Shown here piece after piece: positions 42,255 through 50,975 of a stretch of 64,000 nucleotides of DNA. This stretch comes from DASVNK01 sp036383895. Its GTDB lineage: Bacteria; Verrucomicrobiota; Verrucomicrobiia; Limisphaerales; SXQI01. Position 1 is the first letter of the stretch; the number at the start of each line of letters is the position of its first letter. The translations under genes and the position numbers were made by a program. The notes beneath the pieces are model-generated. The model ran no database searches. It was not told the origin of the DNA and was given only the letters and a program-made list of their open reading frames with translations. The stretch is taken from the NCBI GenBank assembly GCA_036383895.1, contig DASVNK010000012.1:1-64000 (forward strand). Reading direction: 5' to 3'.

Positions 42255-42827
42255 ATGAAGCCACTGGAAAAGGTATTTTGGGATGAGATGGGGGAATTGC
42301 TGCACGTCGAAGAATTGCTGCTGAAATCGTTGCCGAAAATGAAAGAGGCAGCGCTTTCCGAAGATTTGAAGGAATGCCTGGAGGAATATCGCGAAGAGGT
42401 GCAGGAAAGTGCGAAACGCGTGCGTGATGTCTTCCAGCTTTACGAGGTGCCCCCACGAGAGAAGAAATGCGACGCGATGATGGGCCTCCTCACGCGCGGA
42501 CAGCAATTAATGCAAAGGTCCGGGCCTGGTGCGGCGCTGGACGCGGCGCTGGTTTGCCAGGCGCGGAAGATTGTGGGCTATAAAGTGGCCGCTTACGACG
42601 CGGTTTCCGATTGGGCTAAGCAGTTCCATGCCAAAGACGCCGCGAAAACGCTCGAAAAGAGTTTGAAGCTGGAAACGAAAACCGCCGAGGAATTCCAGGA
42701 AGCCGCCGGGCGTTACAACACTGAAGCCTCAAAGCAGGAAGAAGAAACCGCTCGCAAAGCGCCGGCCAAAGCTGCCGTTAAGAAGACGAAGGAATTCGCC
42801 GAAGGCTCCCGATGGGGCGCGTGGTGA
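42255..42827 (+). CDS. DUF892 (YciE/YciF-like) ferritin-fold protein
   Basis: A 190-residue helical protein of the DUF892 family, a ferritin-like four-helix bundle induced by stress in enteric bacteria. The signature beginning LEKVFWDEMGELLHVEELLL is followed by SLPKMKEAALSEDLKECLEE and the later AALVCQARKIVGYKVAAYDA. Acidic residues that may bind a di-metal centre are spread over the helices, though in this family metal binding is not always kept. A lysine-rich tail (KAAVKKTKEF) ends the protein. Start at 42255 is set by the family N-terminus. Confidence 0.85.
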   Translation: MKPLEKVFWDEMGELLHVEELLLKSLPKMKEAALSEDLKECLEEYREEVQESAKRVRDVFQLYEVPPREKKCDAMMGLLTRGQQLMQRSGPGAALDAALVCQARKIVGYKVAAYDAVSDWAKQFHAKDAAKTLEKSLKLETKTAEEFQEAAGRYNTEASKQEEETARKAPAKAAVKKTKEFAEGSRWGAW

Positions 42828-42877
42828 CGTTTTATTGTTGAGTTTTCGTTAGCAGACATAGAAAAGTTTCCGAAAGG

Positions 42878-42907
42878 CGCGCTCATGGAGGGGCGCGTTT
42901 TTCTTTT
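42878..42907 (+). terminator. Probable intrinsic terminator after the DUF892 gene
   Basis: CGCGCTC (42878-42884) pairs with GGGCGCG (42891-42897) with one G-T pair and a six-base loop, followed by TTTTTCTTTT. It lies 50 bases past the stop and 47 before the next start. Confidence 0.6.
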
Positions 42908-42953
42908 GGCACCCGCGAGGGCCGCCCTTAAGATTACAGAACCTCAGAATCAC

Positions 42954-45900
42954 ATGAAGAGAATTGTAGTTTCACTTCTGTTCCTCACTGCGCTGGGATT
43001 TTGGAGCCAGGCAGCGGAACCGCTTCGGGTCTTTATCCGCTCCGGACCCAAAACGCACGGGCCCGGCCAGCACGATCATCCGCGCTTCGCAGAGGAGTAT
43101 GCGAAGTTGCTCAACGAGCGCGGTGCGAAAGCAACCAGCAAGCTAGGTTTTCCAAGCGCGCAGGAATTGGACAACACCGATGTCCTTGTGATGTATCTCG
43201 CCGAAGGCGGCACCATTTCGCCGGAAGATCGCGCGAACCTCGACAAATTCCTGAAACGCGGCGGCGGCATTGTAACGTTGCACGACGCAATCTGCGGCAC
43301 CGATCCACAGTGGTTTAAGACGGTGGTTGGCGGCGCATGGGAGCACAAGCACTCCAAATGGTACGAGGGCGAAGTGGGCATGTATTTTATTGATACGGAG
43401 CATCCCATCACGCGCGGCGTATCGAACTTCGATTTCAACGACGAAATTTACTACGACCTCCACATGATGCCCGAGGCGAAGATCCTCGCGACATCGTTCC
43501 ATTCAGTATTTGTCGTCGGGCCGCAGATGTGGACCTACGAGAAGGACAATTATCGTTCGTTTGTCTGGCTGGCTGGGCATCAATATGAATCGTTCAACAA
43601 ACCGCATGTGCGCGCGCTGATTCTCCGCGGCATTGCGTGGGCTGGGAAACGCCAGAACGTCGACGAACTTTGCTCCAAGGAAGAACTCGGCAGCTTGAAA
43701 TATCCGGAAGGCGGACCGACCGCGCCAGAGAAGGCCGTCGCTAAACTGAATGTTCATCCGGACTTCAACATCAACCTGGTCGCTTCGGAACCGCTGATTG
43801 AAAAGCCGATATCAATGGATTGGGATCCGCAGGGTCGTTTGTGGATCGCGGAGACTCCGGAGTATCCGGGCGGGCGCACGATCAACAAAAACGACGCGAT
43901 GGTCGCGCTTTGGTCCGTGAAAGACCCGGAATCCGTAAAAGCGGGCGAAAAGGAGAATCGTCCGGCGAAGGATCGGATTTCGTGGGTTGAGGACACTAAT
44001 GGCGATGGGGTTGCGGACAAGAAACATGTGTTTGCAGATGGATTGGAATTGGTGACGTCGTTGGTGTTTTACAAGGATGGCGTAATCGTTGCCCAGGCTC
44101 CCGATATTCTTTGGCTGCGCGACACGAACGGCGATGGCAAATGCAACATGCAGGATGAACGCGTCGTGCTTTACACCGGCTTCGGCACGTTCGACACGCA
44201 CGCGGTGATTAATAATTTCCGCTGGGGTCCGGATGGTTGGATCTACAGCGCGATCGGTTACAGCGCGGGCAGTCCGACTTCAGGCGATGGCTCGAAACCA
44301 TTCGGACGCGTCACGGCGGGCGTGATTCGCTTCAAGCCAGACGGCAGCGCACTGGAGCAGCATGCTTCCGGCAGCTGCAACACGTGGGGTTTCGATTTCA
44401 GCGCCGATGGAGAAGCGGTCTATACCACCGCGACTTGCGGCGAACATTTCCTGCACGTGGTGATGCCGGAGAAAATTCTGTCCAAGGGAAATATCGGCGG
44501 CGTGCGTTCATCGGCTGTTTTGCCGGATCACCAGGATATTAATCCGGCGGTGAAACACACGCGGCCCGCCTATGTGCAGATCGATTGGGTCGGCAAGTTC
44601 ACCGCGTCGGCGGGGAGCTGCGTTTACACCGGCGGCGCCTGGCCGGACAAATTCAACAACGCGCATTTTCAATCGGAAGCAACGATGAGCCTGGTGCACG
44701 TCGACATGCTCGAACCGAAAGGCGTGACATTCCTCGCGACGAAAGAGAAAGGGCGCGAGAATACTGAGTTCGTGGCAGGAAGTGACCTTTGGTTCCGCCC
44801 TATTCACACGCGGGTCGGTCCGGATGGCGCGCTCTACGTAATCGATTTCTACAACCAGGCCGCAATTCACAACGACACCCGCGGACCGAAGCACGGCGCG
44901 CGCAACGCCGCGGTGCGTCCGGATCGCGATCACCATTTCGGCCGCATCTGGCGCATTCAGCACAAGCAGGCGAAGCAATTGCCGAAGACGAGTTTTGCCA
45001 GCACGGATGACCAGATTAAAGCGCTCGAACATCCGAACGCCTGGGCACGCATGACTGCACAACGCCTGCTGGTGGAAAGAGCTGATAAGCGCGCCGTAGC
45101 GAAGCTGGAGAATTTGGCAAAGGACGAGAAGAAGCCGGGCACCGCGCGCGCGCATGCGCTGTGGGCTTCGTATCTCATCTCACAGAAGCATAGCCCGGCG
45201 ACGCTGCTGGAAGCTTACAACAGCAAAGACATCGTTGCGCAAAAGGCGGCCATGCAGTTGCTGCGAAATTATCCTCTCTCCGCGGAGGAGAAAAAAAATG
45301 GTGGTGCCGCGCGAATGGTGGAGCGCTTGAACAAAGCGATGGGTGAAAAACTTGCGACTGCCGAACCGCGCCTCCGTTTGGAAACAATCATGGCTATGAG
45401 CAGTGCGGATGAAACGAAGGAGTTCAACGCGTCGCTCTGGAAAGTCTACGACAATCTCGGTGAAGACGCCTGGACGGAATCAGCGCTCGTTTCTGTTTTT
45501 GCGCGTGATCCCGCAGCATCGATTCTCGCCGCGGCCGATTTGCGCGATCCGAGTGTGGCTCAGCGGACGGTGCGCGAGCTAGCGAATCGTCTCGCTTCAG
45601 GGGATGACGCAAATTCCGTGGCAAAAGTTCTGGTGCAACTTGCGAGCAAGCCGGCGAAAGCGTATCCCGTGAAGCAGGCAGTGCTTGAGGCGGCGAATCG
45701 TTCGCTGAAACAGGATGCAGTTCCGATCTGGAGCAGCGAATTGGCGAGTGCATTCCGTTCGTTCCTGAAAGCAAACGATAGTGTTGCGACTGCCTCGCTG
45801 CCACTGATCGCGCGTTGGGACAAGAAAGCCGAACTCACTCCCGACCTAAAGCCTGTCGCTGATAAGCTGCTCGCCCGCTTTAATAGCGGTCAGGGTTCCG

Positions 45901-48035
45901 ACGATGAGCGCGGGCAGATGGTCTCGGGACTACTTGGATTAAGAAAGATCAATTCCGAGATCATGCCGGCCGTTACGCAATTGCTGACCGGCAACAGCAG
46001 TGTTGCTCTTAAGCGCCGCGTGGCTGAGGCAATGGGCACTGTTCCCGACGAAGCGATCGGCGCGGAGTTGGTGAAGATTTATCCGCAGGTTGCTTTTGAA
46101 GCGCGAGATCCAATCTTCGCGCAGATCATCAAGCGTCCTGAATGGGCGCAGCTCTTAATCGCGGCGGTTCAGAAGAAGGACGTCGAACTCTCTCACCTCG
46201 GCCCTGCGCTGACGCATCGTTTGCGCACGCATGCCGATGCGAACGTGGCCAAGCGCGCGACTGCGGTAATCGATGAAATCCGCGGACCACAACTCAAGCA
46301 GAAGGACGAATTGATCGATCAATTCGCGAAAAGGGTGGAAATGCGCGGCGATGTCCAGAAAGGGCGAGAGCTTTACACGCAGAACTGCGCCAACTGCCAT
46401 AAATTCAAGGGCGAAGGTCGCGATGTGGCCCCGGACCTCACTGGGATGGGCGCGCATGGCGCCCATGATTTGCTGGTGCACATTCTCGATCCGAACCGCG
46501 TCGTCGAACCGAACTTCGTCAGCTTCAGCATCGAGACGAAAGACGATACAGCGTTCGACGGAATCATCGCGCGGGAGAATCGAGACAGCATCGTGCTGCG
46601 GAATGCGACCGCGGATTACGAAGTTAAACAGAGTGACGTGGCAAGTCGGCGTTCGTCGGGCATGTCGCTCATGCCGGACGGATTTGAAGCGCTCGGCGCC
46701 GACGGTTTGCGCGACCTGATTGCATATCTGATGGAAGACGAATCGAAGTTCCGCATCCTGGATCTGAGCAGCGCGTTCACGGTGGATTCGACCAAAGGGA
46801 TTTATACAGACATTAACGCGACCAACGACACGGTACGTTTCCGGCGTTTTGGCTTGGTCACGGTGGACGGTGTGCCGTTCGATATTATCAGCCCGAATCG
46901 CAGCGCTTCGGGAAAGAACTTGATCGTCTTGAAAGGCGGGCAGGGTTTCGCGAAGACGCAGCCGCAGAAAGTAGAAGCGAAGGTCGATGCGAAAGCGAAT
47001 CGGCTGCATTTCCTAGGTGGTGTTGCAGGTTGGGGGTTCCCTTGCTGCGGCGACAACCAGAACCAAGGACTGCCAGTTGCGAAAGTGACCGTTCATTTCA
47101 AAGACGGATCGACAAAAGAGATCATCCTCAAAAACGGCGAAGAGATCGCCGATCACGCCGCCAAGAACGACGTGCCAGGCTCTCGCGAAGCGCAGGGTTT
47201 AACTCGCGGCGGTCAGGTGCGTTGGTTCACTAAGGAACTCGGACGCGAAGGCCACATTGAGAAGCTGACGATCGAGAGCTTTGACAATGCAGTCGCGCCA
47301 ACGTTTGTGGCAATCACCGCGGAACTTGGCGACAAGATGGTCGCGCAAGCTGCGCCCGGCGAGCAGCCGCAGCGCAAAGCGGGTCCCGCAGGTGCGATTC
47401 GCACGCTGATCGTTGGGGGTGGCACGCATCACGACTTCGAGAAGTTTTTCCATCAGACGGACAAAGCGACGCTGGAGAAGGACGGTTTCGCGGCGGTGGA
47501 ATATACGGAGCAGACCGATTCGATTTTGCCGAAGCTGGCGAATATTGATGTGCTCGTCATTTGCAACAACAAACCGTTCAACGACGAGAAGGTGCGCAAA
47601 GCAATATTCGACTACGTGGATTCAGGCAAGGGTCTCGTGATGGTCCATCCGGGCCTATGGTATAACTGGAACAACTGGCCTGAATACAATGCGAAGCTGG
47701 CTGGCGGCGGTTCACGCGGGCACGATCGTTACGGCGAGTTTGAAGTGAAGGTGACGAATAAAAATCATCCCATCACGCAAGGCGTCCCCGAGAGCTTCAA
47801 GATTAAGGACGAGTTGTATTATCACAAAACCGATGCGAACGGTTCGCAGATCGAGGTGCTCGCCGAGGCGACTCAACCAGCGGGAGAGAAGAAAACGTAT
47901 CCGCAGGTCTGGGTGACGAAATATCCAAAGGGCCGTGCGGCTGCGATCACGCTCGGGCATGATGCCGAAGCGCATAATCATCCCGCTTACCAAACGCTGT
48001 TGCGAAACGCGATCAAGTGGGCGGCCGGTAAATAG
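42954..48035 (+). CDS. Secreted ThuA / PVC-type propeller / cytochrome c / ThuA fusion
   Basis: A 1693-residue exported protein. After a signal peptide (MKRIVVSLLFLTALGFWSQA) come a ThuA-like domain (about 22-250), a PVC-type glucose/sorbosone dehydrogenase-like propeller (about 262-660, LNVHPDFNINLVASEPLIEK, MDWDPQGRLWIAETPEYPGG), a helical HEAT-like region (about 670-1100), a mono-haem cytochrome c with CANCH at 1145-1149, a beta-sandwich domain (about 1265-1465) and a second ThuA-like domain (about 1482-1693, with MVHPGLWYNW and HNHPAYQTLLRNAIKWA). Such proteins are typical of Planctomycetota and Verrucomicrobiota and probably oxidise sugars and pass electrons to the haem. ThuA domains at both ends are unusual. 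The frame opens at 42885; the signal peptide sets the start. Confidence 0.88.
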   Translation: MKRIVVSLLFLTALGFWSQAAEPLRVFIRSGPKTHGPGQHDHPRFAEEYAKLLNERGAKATSKLGFPSAQELDNTDVLVMYLAEGGTISPEDRANLDKFLKRGGGIVTLHDAICGTDPQWFKTVVGGAWEHKHSKWYEGEVGMYFIDTEHPITRGVSNFDFNDEIYYDLHMMPEAKILATSFHSVFVVGPQMWTYEKDNYRSFVWLAGHQYESFNKPHVRALILRGIAWAGKRQNVDELCSKEELGSLKYPEGGPTAPEKAVAKLNVHPDFNINLVASEPLIEKPISMDWDPQGRLWIAETPEYPGGRTINKNDAMVALWSVKDPESVKAGEKENRPAKDRISWVEDTNGDGVADKKHVFADGLELVTSLVFYKDGVIVAQAPDILWLRDTNGDGKCNMQDERVVLYTGFGTFDTHAVINNFRWGPDGWIYSAIGYSAGSPTSGDGSKPFGRVTAGVIRFKPDGSALEQHASGSCNTWGFDFSADGEAVYTTATCGEHFLHVVMPEKILSKGNIGGVRSSAVLPDHQDINPAVKHTRPAYVQIDWVGKFTASAGSCVYTGGAWPDKFNNAHFQSEATMSLVHVDMLEPKGVTFLATKEKGRENTEFVAGSDLWFRPIHTRVGPDGALYVIDFYNQAAIHNDTRGPKHGARNAAVRPDRDHHFGRIWRIQHKQAKQLPKTSFASTDDQIKALEHPNAWARMTAQRLLVERADKRAVAKLENLAKDEKKPGTARAHALWASYLISQKHSPATLLEAYNSKDIVAQKAAMQLLRNYPLSAEEKKNGGAARMVERLNKAMGEKLATAEPRLRLETIMAMSSADETKEFNASLWKVYDNLGEDAWTESALVSVFARDPAASILAAADLRDPSVAQRTVRELANRLASGDDANSVAKVLVQLASKPAKAYPVKQAVLEAANRSLKQDAVPIWSSELASAFRSFLKANDSVATASLPLIARWDKKAELTPDLKPVADKLLARFNSGQGSDDERGQMVSGLLGLRKINSEIMPAVTQLLTGNSSVALKRRVAEAMGTVPDEAIGAELVKIYPQVAFEARDPIFAQIIKRPEWAQLLIAAVQKKDVELSHLGPALTHRLRTHADANVAKRATAVIDEIRGPQLKQKDELIDQFAKRVEMRGDVQKGRELYTQNCANCHKFKGEGRDVAPDLTGMGAHGAHDLLVHILDPNRVVEPNFVSFSIETKDDTAFDGIIARENRDSIVLRNATADYEVKQSDVASRRSSGMSLMPDGFEALGADGLRDLIAYLMEDESKFRILDLSSAFTVDSTKGIYTDINATNDTVRFRRFGLVTVDGVPFDIISPNRSASGKNLIVLKGGQGFAKTQPQKVEAKVDAKANRLHFLGGVAGWGFPCCGDNQNQGLPVAKVTVHFKDGSTKEIILKNGEEIADHAAKNDVPGSREAQGLTRGGQVRWFTKELGREGHIEKLTIESFDNAVAPTFVAITAELGDKMVAQAAPGEQPQRKAGPAGAIRTLIVGGGTHHDFEKFFHQTDKATLEKDGFAAVEYTEQTDSILPKLANIDVLVICNNKPFNDEKVRKAIFDYVDSGKGLVMVHPGLWYNWNNWPEYNAKLAGGGSRGHDRYGEFEVKVTNKNHPITQGVPESFKIKDELYYHKTDANGSQIEVLAEATQPAGEKKTYPQVWVTKYPKGRAAAITLGHDAEAHNHPAYQTLLRNAIKWAAGK

Positions 48036-48058
48036 CCGCTAATCGCAGATAATTGCGC

Positions 48059-48090
48059 ACGCCCGGAGTTCTCGCTCCGGGCGTTTTCGT
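48059..48090 (+). terminator. Intrinsic terminator after the ThuA fusion gene
   Basis: ACGCCCGGAG (48059-48068) and CTCCGGGCGT (48075-48084) form a perfect 10-base stem with a six-base loop, followed by TTTCGTTT. It lies 24 bases past the stop codon. Confidence 0.8.
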
Positions 48091-48152
48091 TTCCAGCCGT
48101 ATCAGGGAACGCACCCATTGTTCCGCCTCGGTCGCGCCATTACTGTGCTTGC

Positions 48153-50168
48153 ATGGAGAGGGGGAAGTGGAGATTTCCCGGTCGAGGGGGAGACGCAGAG
48201 AAACGACTTCCGGCCGGCGGGCCGGCGGGAGGAACGCCGCCACCATTTCGCTTTCCGATTTGGAACATCATTATGATGTTGATCCTGCTTTGGATTTGGC
48301 AGGACACAGTAGCGAACCTCACCGTCAAGACGCTTCCTTACAGCGAATTCAAAAAACACGTCCGGAATGGAGAAGTGCTCGAAGCCAAGGTGAGCGCGGA
48401 GCGTATCGACGGACGCATCCTACTGAAACCCGGCAGCACTAACGCGATCGCAGCGATGACAAATGCTCCGACGAAGCGCGATCCAGACGGCGATCCAAAC
48501 AACTTCCTCTTTCGTACCACGCGCGTCGAAGATCCGGACCTGGTTAAGGAGCTCGAGGCAGCCGGTGTGAAGTTCACTGGATTGCGACCGAGCTTTTTAT
48601 CCCAGTTTCTGCTCGCGTGGATTCTGCCGATCGGAATCATGATTCTGATCTGGAGTTTCATTTCGCGGAAGATCAGCGGTGGCGCGCAATCACTGCTGAG
48701 CATCGGGAAAAACAAAGCGCGAATCGTGGTGGATAAGAATACGGGCGTGACCTTTGCAGACGTGGCCGGTTGCGACGAAGCGAAGTTCGAGCTCCAGGAA
48801 GTTGTCGATTTTCTGAAGAATCCAGACCGTTACAAATCGCTGGGGGCGAAGATTCCGAAAGGTGTGTTGTTGGTCGGCCCGCCCGGCACCGGGAAGACGT
48901 TGCTGGCGCGTGCGGTTGCCGGTGAAGCGGGCGTTAAGTTTTTTTCACTCAGTGGAAGCGATTTTGTGGAGATGTTTGTCGGCGTCGGCGCAGCACGGGT
49001 GCGTGACTTGTTCGAGCAGGCGAAAGCGAGCGCGCCTTGTATTGTCTTCATTGACGAGTTGGACGCGATTGGTCGGCAACGAGGCGTGCATATGGGACCA
49101 GTGAATGATGAACGCGAGCAGACGCTGAATCAGTTATTGGTCGAGATGGATGGGTTCGCGGCGAACAAAGGGGTGATACTTTTGGCGGCGACGAATCGTC
49201 CGGAAATTCTCGATCGCGCGATCCTCCGTCCGGGGCGGTTCGATCGCCAGGTGATTGTCGATGCGCCGGATATTGATGGTCGCGAAGCCATTTTGGGCGT
49301 GCACTCGAAAGGAAAGCCGCTGGGCGCGGATGTGAATCTCCGCCGCCTTGCACAAGCGACGCCTGGCTTCTCAGGCGCGGACCTCGCGAACACCATGAAC
49401 GAAGCGGCCCTTCTCGCGGCCCGGCGCAAATCTGATAAGATCGAGCAGCGCGACCTTGAAGAAGCCATTGAGAAAGTTGTCGCGGGGCCTGAACGCAAGA
49501 GCCGGCGCTTGAATGAAGATGAGAAACGGCGGGTTGCGTATCATGAAGTGGGTCACGCGCTCGTTGCGGCGGAGAGCGAAGGCGCGGATCCCGTCCACAA
49601 AATCAGCATTGTGCCACGTGGCCGTGCGGCGCTCGGATACACCATGCAACTGCCGAACACGCAGCAATTCCTCGCCACGCGCACCGAGCTGCTTTCCAGA
49701 ATTCGCGGGCTTCTCGGAGGGCGTGCCGCTGAAGAGGTCGTCTTTGGAGAAGTGAGCACCGGCGCCGAGAACGATTTGGAACGCGCCACCGGTCTCGCTC
49801 GGCAGATGGTTTGCGTTTTCGGCATGAACGAACGAATCGGCCTCTCGCATGTCGCCCACCGGCAGAACGGAATGTTGACCGGAGCAGATGCACAATTGCA
49901 GCGCGATTCGAGTGAGGAGACTGCACGCGAGATTGATGAAGAAGTCCGGAAGATCCTCGATCGGTCTTACATCGAGGCGAAGCAATTACTTCAGGCGCGC
50001 CGCAACGACCTTGAGCGCGTTACGGTCGAACTACTCAAACGCGAGTCCCTTGCGGGAGACGAGTTTTACCAAATGATCGGCAAATCGAAGCCGCAGCATA
50101 AACCTGGCGAGGACATCGGCCCCGTTTCGACCCCAGACGGCCAACTCATCGATCAAACCGCGAACTGA
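48153..50168 (+). CDS. ftsH: ATP-dependent membrane metalloprotease FtsH
   Basis: A 671-residue membrane protease for quality control. A Gly/Pro-rich N-terminal leader (about 1-37) precedes the first membrane helix (about 38-52, IWNIIMMLILLWIW); the second is near 150-172 (FLLAWILPIGIMILIWSF). The AAA domain has Walker A GPPGTGKT (242-249), Walker B VFIDELDAIG and the conserved GRFDRQV arginine. The zinc site is HEVGH (464-468) in the peptidase domain, with the third ligand in GAENDLERAT. Length and domain order are normal. The true start could be later, at MMLILLW, but a long leader is common in this phylum. Confidence 0.95.
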   Translation: MERGKWRFPGRGGDAEKRLPAGGPAGGTPPPFRFPIWNIIMMLILLWIWQDTVANLTVKTLPYSEFKKHVRNGEVLEAKVSAERIDGRILLKPGSTNAIAAMTNAPTKRDPDGDPNNFLFRTTRVEDPDLVKELEAAGVKFTGLRPSFLSQFLLAWILPIGIMILIWSFISRKISGGAQSLLSIGKNKARIVVDKNTGVTFADVAGCDEAKFELQEVVDFLKNPDRYKSLGAKIPKGVLLVGPPGTGKTLLARAVAGEAGVKFFSLSGSDFVEMFVGVGAARVRDLFEQAKASAPCIVFIDELDAIGRQRGVHMGPVNDEREQTLNQLLVEMDGFAANKGVILLAATNRPEILDRAILRPGRFDRQVIVDAPDIDGREAILGVHSKGKPLGADVNLRRLAQATPGFSGADLANTMNEAALLAARRKSDKIEQRDLEEAIEKVVAGPERKSRRLNEDEKRRVAYHEVGHALVAAESEGADPVHKISIVPRGRAALGYTMQLPNTQQFLATRTELLSRIRGLLGGRAAEEVVFGEVSTGAENDLERATGLARQMVCVFGMNERIGLSHVAHRQNGMLTGADAQLQRDSSEETAREIDEEVRKILDRSYIEAKQLLQARRNDLERVTVELLKRESLAGDEFYQMIGKSKPQHKPGEDIGPVSTPDGQLIDQTAN

Positions 50169-50176
50169 TTAGGTGA

Positions 50177-50488
50177 CTAACGAGGCTGCGAGGCCTTGCG
50201 CGGATCGGTCGACTGATTGGGAGTTTTTGCACTGGCATCCGGCTGATTAACCTGGCTGGCAGATGCATTGGTGGAGGCGGGATCGTCGAAAGTGCTGGCC
50301 GGGTGTTCGCTGGCGAGCGCTGGTTGATTGGCGTCGGTCGTCGAAGTTTCTTTTGCGGCCTGGGCCGGTGCTCCTGTTGCAACTGTTTCTGGCACGCCGG
50401 GTTCGCCGCCCATCGTCCCTGGTTCATTCCGCCCGCAGCCCAGCATTGTAAGAGCGGCCACAGTCCCAATCGCCAACACTGTTTTCAT
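50177..50488 (-). CDS. Small lipoprotein, low-complexity
   Basis: A 103-residue protein with a lipobox (MKTVLAIGTVAALTMLGCGR, cysteine at residue 18) followed by about 85 residues rich in Ala, Pro, Ser, Thr, Gln and Asn with no ordered domain. It is probably a lipid-anchored, disordered envelope protein. The frame opens at 50515 but the lipoprotein signal sets the start at 50488. It converges on ftsH with 8 bases between stops. No family recognised. Confidence 0.6.
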   Translation of the reverse strand: MKTVLAIGTVAALTMLGCGRNEPGTMGGEPGVPETVATGAPAQAAKETSTTDANQPALASEHPASTFDDPASTNASASQVNQPDASAKTPNQSTDPRKASQPR

Positions 50489-50696
50489 ATCCCAAATTAC
50501 GAACGACGGAAGCATTATCCACGTCCGTGCTGCCCGAAAGCGGCTTCGTAGAAATGCTCACTCTTGCTGCATGGCGTTTGGCACGACGATAAGGGCGAGT
50601 TTCAGGGCCGTGCCGCGAATCGTCCTAAGAGCGAAGCCGGGGCGCGAGCAATTGAGGGCGGCCAGATTCAGCGGGAATGTTCGTTAAGGAGAACAT

Positions 50697-50825
50697 ATGA
50701 AACTGTGGATTGAGGGTAGAAGGAAAAAGCTCGAGGAAGGGAAAGTGGGATGGGCGTTGCTGTGGTTGCTAGGCGTGCCAATACCCGTACTGTTGATCCT
50801 TTTCCTGCTGCGCGGATGCACCTGA
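50697..50825 (+). CDS. 42-residue membrane protein
   Basis: A very short gene with a good Shine-Dalgarno sequence (AAGGAGA, 50686-50692) five bases before ATG. The product begins with a charged stretch (MKLWIEGRRKKLEEGKVGW) and continues into one membrane helix (ALLWLLGVPIPVLLILFLLR) ending in Gly-Cys-Thr. The LLGVPIPVLLIL(Y/F)LLRGCT type of sequence recurs, as I recall, in small hypothetical membrane proteins of several phyla. No function is known. The region 50516-50696 before it holds nothing else that I can name. Confidence 0.7.
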   Translation: MKLWIEGRRKKLEEGKVGWALLWLLGVPIPVLLILFLLRGCT

Positions 50826-50856
50826 GGATCGTACTTAAGGATGTCGTGACAGAGAA

Positions 50857-50880
50857 GCGGCTGGGACGAATCCCAGCCGC
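50857..50880. terminator. Strong hairpin between convergent genes
   Basis: GCGGCTGGGA (50857-50866) and TCCCAGCCGC (50871-50880) form a perfect 10-base stem with a CGAA tetraloop, a loop type that stabilises RNA hairpins. It is 31 bases past the small membrane protein and 95 bases from the end of mnmG. No T-run follows on either side, so it may be a weak or bidirectional stop or a transcript-end stabiliser. Confidence 0.5.
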
Positions 50881-50975
50881 CTGGCGGTGCGTAACTACTC
50901 GTGAAACCTATTAGGTTAATCGGCAGTATTGAGCATTCGCTTAACTGAGGCGGAACTGGTTAGGCGGCTGATTTG

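Noticed and set aside
46155..47009. 284-residue open frame on the minus strand
   Set aside because: It mirrors the cytochrome c part of the ThuA fusion gene, which has clear motifs; no signal peptide or domain is seen in the shadow frame.
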